DNA of 64,000 nt from Cercis canadensis (taxonomy: Eukaryota > Streptophyta > Magnoliopsida > Fabales > Fabaceae), in assembly GCA_003255065.1 (NCBI GenBank), contig QAOA01001229.1:901861-965860 (forward strand), given 5' to 3'. The notes beneath the pieces were generated by a model, which was not told where the DNA came from, did not search any database, and saw only the letters and a program-made list of their open reading frames with translations. The first letter of the stretch is position 1. Every line of letters starts with the position of its first letter. The translations under genes and the position numbers were made by a program. Shown in pieces: positions 60,791 through 64,000 of the stretch.

Positions 60791-61589
60791 AATTTATAAA
60801 TTTATGAATTTTAAATTAAAACGTTAAATATTAAATATGGAATTATTGAATAATTTACTAAAAGGAATAAAACTAGCATTTTAAATTCATGTATATGCTT
60901 GCTCGCTAGAATTATTAGAAAACTGGTGCAATCCAGACCATATATCCCAATGGCTTAACCTAATTGTTGAACTTTTCCAAATATCTTATGGTGGCATACT
61001 GGCATTATTTGGAATCAATATTATTTAATATAACAATATTCTATGCCTTGTAGATTAATATATTACATTATAGCACATTTGTTTGAATTCCTAACTTCTT
61101 GCATGTTATTTAGATCTCTCACCATAATATCACACTTATAGGTGGTAAAATGAGTCTGACCGGATGGACTAACTCGTATAACTTGATGTTAGGGCTGAGT
61201 TGGACTATGAAAATATAGACTCAAAAAAACCGACCCAATTTTGGCCCGGCCCAGCCCGATTGGCTCAATGTTATTTGAATTATTTTTTTTGTAAAACTAA
61301 GATGAAATTACTTGTATAATTTTTCTAATTAAAATATAAAAATTATGTAAGTAGTATTATTTATGCAACTATTGTAAGAGACTTTATTAACTTTGGATAA
61401 CATAAGTTTATTATATATTTTTACATATATATATATACATATATACTTTCATTTTAACAAAAAAAAAGTTAAAAATAAATTTTTACATTAAAACCAAGCT
61501 GGCCTGCCATAGCTAATACAAAAAAGTTAGGTATACCATGTTTGTCTTGTGCCCCTACAGTTATGAGGTATAAACTAAATTAAATTTAA
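60791..61589. other. Intergenic, AT-rich, with a hAT-like terminal motif
   Basis: No gene. At 61139-61262 the sequence TAGGTGGTAAAATGAGTCTG followed by GGCCCGGCCCAGCCCGATTG resembles the ends of hAT-type elements common in plants, but no partner end was found, so it is only noted. A TA-rich tract lies at 61420-61445. Confidence 0.35.
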
Positions 61590-61909
61590 AGTAAAATCTC
61601 CTTTTGGTCTTTGAAATTTTTTTAGAATGTTACTTTAATTTTTGATTTTTTTTTACCACTTTAATTCTTCAATTTATGTTCCTTTAGCTAATTTAATCCT
61701 TCATTTAAGTCAATTAATGAAATTAGATGAAAAATCAATATGACACATTAAGTGTTAACGTGAATATTATGAGATAACATAACACCTTAAAAAATAATAA
61801 TAATAATAAAATAAAAAACCTCTCTCTGCCCCGTCGTCCCCACAGCACCCATGTCCCTCCCTCTCTCCGCAACTCTTCCACTCTCCGACCATGTGGCAGC
61901 GCCCACTCT

Positions 61910-61990
61910 GGAACTTCAATGTCTTGTCCCCATGTGGTAGCGATCACAGATCTCATCAAATCCAAACACCGGACTTGGTCACCTGCAGCC
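61910..61990 (+). pseudogene. Captured fragment of a subtilisin-like protease gene
   Basis: Reads GTSMSCPHVVAITDLIKSKH and then RTWSPAAI. This is the conserved block around the catalytic Ser of plant subtilases (family GTSMSCPHVSG, then LIKS, then WSPAAI). The frame stays open beyond this, but the residues no longer resemble a subtilase. Only about 28 residues are kept, so there is no protease activity. Confidence 0.82.
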
Positions 61991-62181
61991 ATATTTTGTG
62001 AAATTTGTCTATCTGCGTATAGCAGTTATATTTTCATGCCATGGACTGAAGATTTTGTAACAGGTACATCCTCGACATTTTTGTCTAGCAGTAAGATTGC
62101 TGAAAACATCCATAATAAGGCAAGAAGAAAATAAATTATATTTTAATTCTTGAGGAAGGAAGTTAATTGCTTACATTGGTT

Positions 62182-62885
62182 GATTATCTTGAAGAAAGTG
62201 GAGCAGCTGATTCTGCGCCTCAACAGGGGAACAAGTGATGAATATTTTCAGAGAGTTACCCAGGCCCTTATCATGCGTTTAAGACAGAATGAAGAAACTG
62301 TGAGACAAGAAGGTGACCACTTTCACCCTCGCCTTTTGTTATTTAATATTGAAACTGTGTAAATGATTAAATATCAATCAAATTGGCTGTTGGTTCAAAG
62401 TAGCTGTATATGACAGAGGTCAGGTTTTGAACCTCTGGAACTGCTATATAACTAATCTTTTGTCAGTTGTCTAAGGGAGCGAGCTATTTTAGATTGAAAG
62501 TGAAATGTCCTGTGGGATTTTTATTTACTGCAGGAACTGGGTTAGACGGAATGAGGCAAAGAGATTTGATCCAATGGTATGTGAGCCAGCAAAATGAGAA
62601 GAACAATTACAGTTCCATGGAGGAGGCTGCAGTACAAGTTACCAAAATTAAAGCTATTATAGAGGTACACATTTTTCTACATCCTTCTAATAATTTATGT
62701 ACATTTTTCGCAACTGCATATGATAGTTAACTATATCAAACACTCAGAGCTTGATTCGGAGAGAGGGCCATTTGATAGGTGTAGATGATGGTAGGCAAGC
62801 TGATGGTGCAGGTGCAGGGCAGTCATCGTCAGTATCTACAAATGACCGGATTTTAGCTGTGGCTCCCAATTATGTCATTGATTGA
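62182..62885 (+). pseudogene. Captured 3' end of an MCM6 replicative helicase gene
   Basis: Three exons of the C-terminus of MCM6. 62182-62312 encodes DYLEESGAADSAPQQG, then after a small deletion GTSDEYFQRVTQALIMRLRQ and NEETVRQEG. 62534-62664 encodes GLDGMRQRDLIQWYVSQQNE, KNNYSSMEEAA and IKAIIE. 62748-62885 encodes SLIRREGHLIGVDDG and ends RILAVAPNYVID with a stop. Introns are intact GT-AG, so genomic DNA was captured. The ATPase core (Walker A/B) is absent. The first exon is out of frame by a two-base loss, but exons 2-3 could still be translated together. Confidence 0.87.
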
Positions 62886-63140
62886 TAGCGTAAGGCTGTT
62901 GGAACAAGGAAATCACTTCATTTCTAATTCACAAGCTGTGGGGAGGATGGGACAGAGAGAGAAAGAGAGATGAGAGATAATTTTTTTTTTTTCAAGGTGC
63001 CACTGCACCACATAAACAGTCACGGCAAAATTTAACGTATCACGTAAATATTTTTTTGGTTTAATTACAATTTTGGTTCCCTTATTTTAACTACTTGAAC
63101 GTTTTGGTCCCCCTTCTTTAAAAATGAACTATTGAGTCTT

Positions 63141-63524
63141 TCTATATTCATAAAATGTACAAGTTTAGCCTATTTATCTTTAAGTCAAAATTCTTAGGTT
63201 TATTTCAAGATATAAAGTTCTCTGATTTATAATCTCACCGTTCAGATTGAAGGGCTACATTTTGTGAACCTTCTCACTAAATTTGAGCTCGATCTAACGG
63301 TCAAACTTAGCCCAAAATGCCAAAATCATACGTTTTCATCTAACCAAAAATTTAGACTTATTCATCGTTAGATCGAGTTGAAATTTAATGGAAAGATTCA
63401 CAAGACGTAGCTCTTCAATCTGAACGGTGGGATTATGAATCAGAGAACTTTACACCTTGAAATAAATCTAAGAATTTTGACTTAAAGATAAATTGACTAA
63501 ACTTGTACATTTTATGAATATAGA
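63141..63524. mobile_element. Foldback element of about 385 bp
   Basis: The two arms (63141 to about 63278 and about 63385-63524) are inverted repeats, sharing ATTCATAAAATGTACAAGTT on the left with its reverse complement at the right end, and TTCAATCTGAACGG on the right with its partner on the left. The central spacer is about 100 bases. The inner motif resembles the element at 42126-42829. It is non-coding. Confidence 0.75.
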
Positions 63525-64000
63525 GTAGGGATGGCAATGGGGCGGAGATGGGGCGGGGCAAGCAGTCCCCGTCCCCATCCCCGAAAGGCATGGGGATGCC
63601 CCATCCCCGGCGGGGATTTTTCAGCATCCTCATCCTCACCCCACTAAATCCCCATCTGCCCCATGTCCTGCCCCATTTATCCATATAACCATACTTTTTT
63701 TAAATATACACAATTTACAAGTTTAATCTATCGATTACGATTTCTAATTAAAATTCAAGTTTAATCGAACAAGATAATATAAATAATGCTCAAATAACAT
63801 CATCAAAAATTCAATATATCCTCAAGCAACAACAATAACATAAATAATATTCAAACAAAATTATAAAAATTGTTCTTAAACAATTATAAAAGTCAATAAG
63901 AAATCATAATAAGTACAAAAGGCTCCAAGCAATTAAAATAAGTACAATTTATGAAGTTCTAATGTTGGTTGAAGTTGAACCACTCTCCATATTCTACAAA
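63525..64000. mobile_element. End of a hAT-like element, running off the window
   Basis: Begins TAGGGATGGCAATGGGGCGG (from about 63525), a typical terminal sequence of plant hAT-family elements, followed by a GC-rich stretch of repeated GGGG/CCCC motifs to about 63680 and then AT-rich sequence to the window edge. The other end and any transposase would lie beyond the window. Confidence 0.5.

Larger units (their letters stand above)
61590..63125 (+). mobile_element. Probable second Pack-MULE-like element with subtilase and MCM6 fragments
   Basis: The left border region (TTTTGGTCTTTGAAATTTT onward, with TGACACATTAAGTGTTAACG) and the right border region (CACGGCAAAATTTAACGTATCACG, then TTTTGGTTCCCTTATTTTAA) are imperfect inverted repeats. 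Inner parts match best: ACACCTTAAAAAATAAT and a CTCTCTCTGCCCC..CCCCACAGC block on the left, with its reverse complement at 62930-63000. Between them lie pieces of two unrelated host genes on the plus strand with introns kept. There is no transposase. The TIRs are more diverged than in the 5-kb element and the ends are approximate. Confidence 0.55.

Noticed and set aside
63433-63684. Minus-strand frame of 83 aa
   Set aside because: Lies across the foldback and hAT-like ends; Gly/Arg-rich translation of GC-rich repeats.

Overview
The window is nuclear DNA of a eudicot plant. It is AT-rich, the genes are split by GT-AG introns, the protein families are plant ones, and the intergenic DNA is full of small transposons. 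The species cannot be fixed from the sequence. Short N runs (673-674, 16320, 23684, 29029, 29200-29217) mark assembly joins, mostly in homopolymers.

Layout. (1) 1-2.8 kb: an intact four-exon group-E bZIP transcription factor (+). (2) 4.2-14.9 kb: two tandem, apparently intact glutamate receptor-like (GLR) channel genes (-) with matching five-exon structures. (3) 15-21 kb: intergenic DNA with a solo LTR and a small decayed GLR fragment. (4) 21.2-54.2 kb: four tandem genes (+) for NCL-type EF-hand Na+/Ca2+ exchanger-like proteins, called NCL-A to NCL-D here. B, C and D are complete nine-exon genes (predicted 726, 710 and 707 aa). A is degenerate in its middle. Between B and C lie a transposon-like stretch carrying a CYP72A fragment and a rearranged 'ghost' duplicate whose NCL body is gone. 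Between C and D lie a GLR 3' relic, a 5.0-kb Mutator-like element carrying pieces of a VTI1 SNARE gene and a ROP GTPase gene, and a Tourist-like MITE. (5) 55-60.8 kb: an F-box cluster of two pseudogenes and one open gene, interleaved with NCL fragments. (6) 61.6-64 kb: a second Pack-MULE-like stretch with subtilase and MCM6 fragments, a foldback element and the end of a hAT-like element.

The relics suggest the history. GLR pieces point left and lie just left of NCL-A and NCL-D, which point right. The ancestral unit was therefore probably a divergent GLR-NCL pair, a calcium-entry channel beside a calcium/sodium exchanger, that was duplicated several times and then lost GLR copies, and in one case an NCL copy. 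No RNA gene or CRISPR array was seen. The most novel material is the set of chimeric gene-fragment carriers and the rearranged GLR-NCL array.
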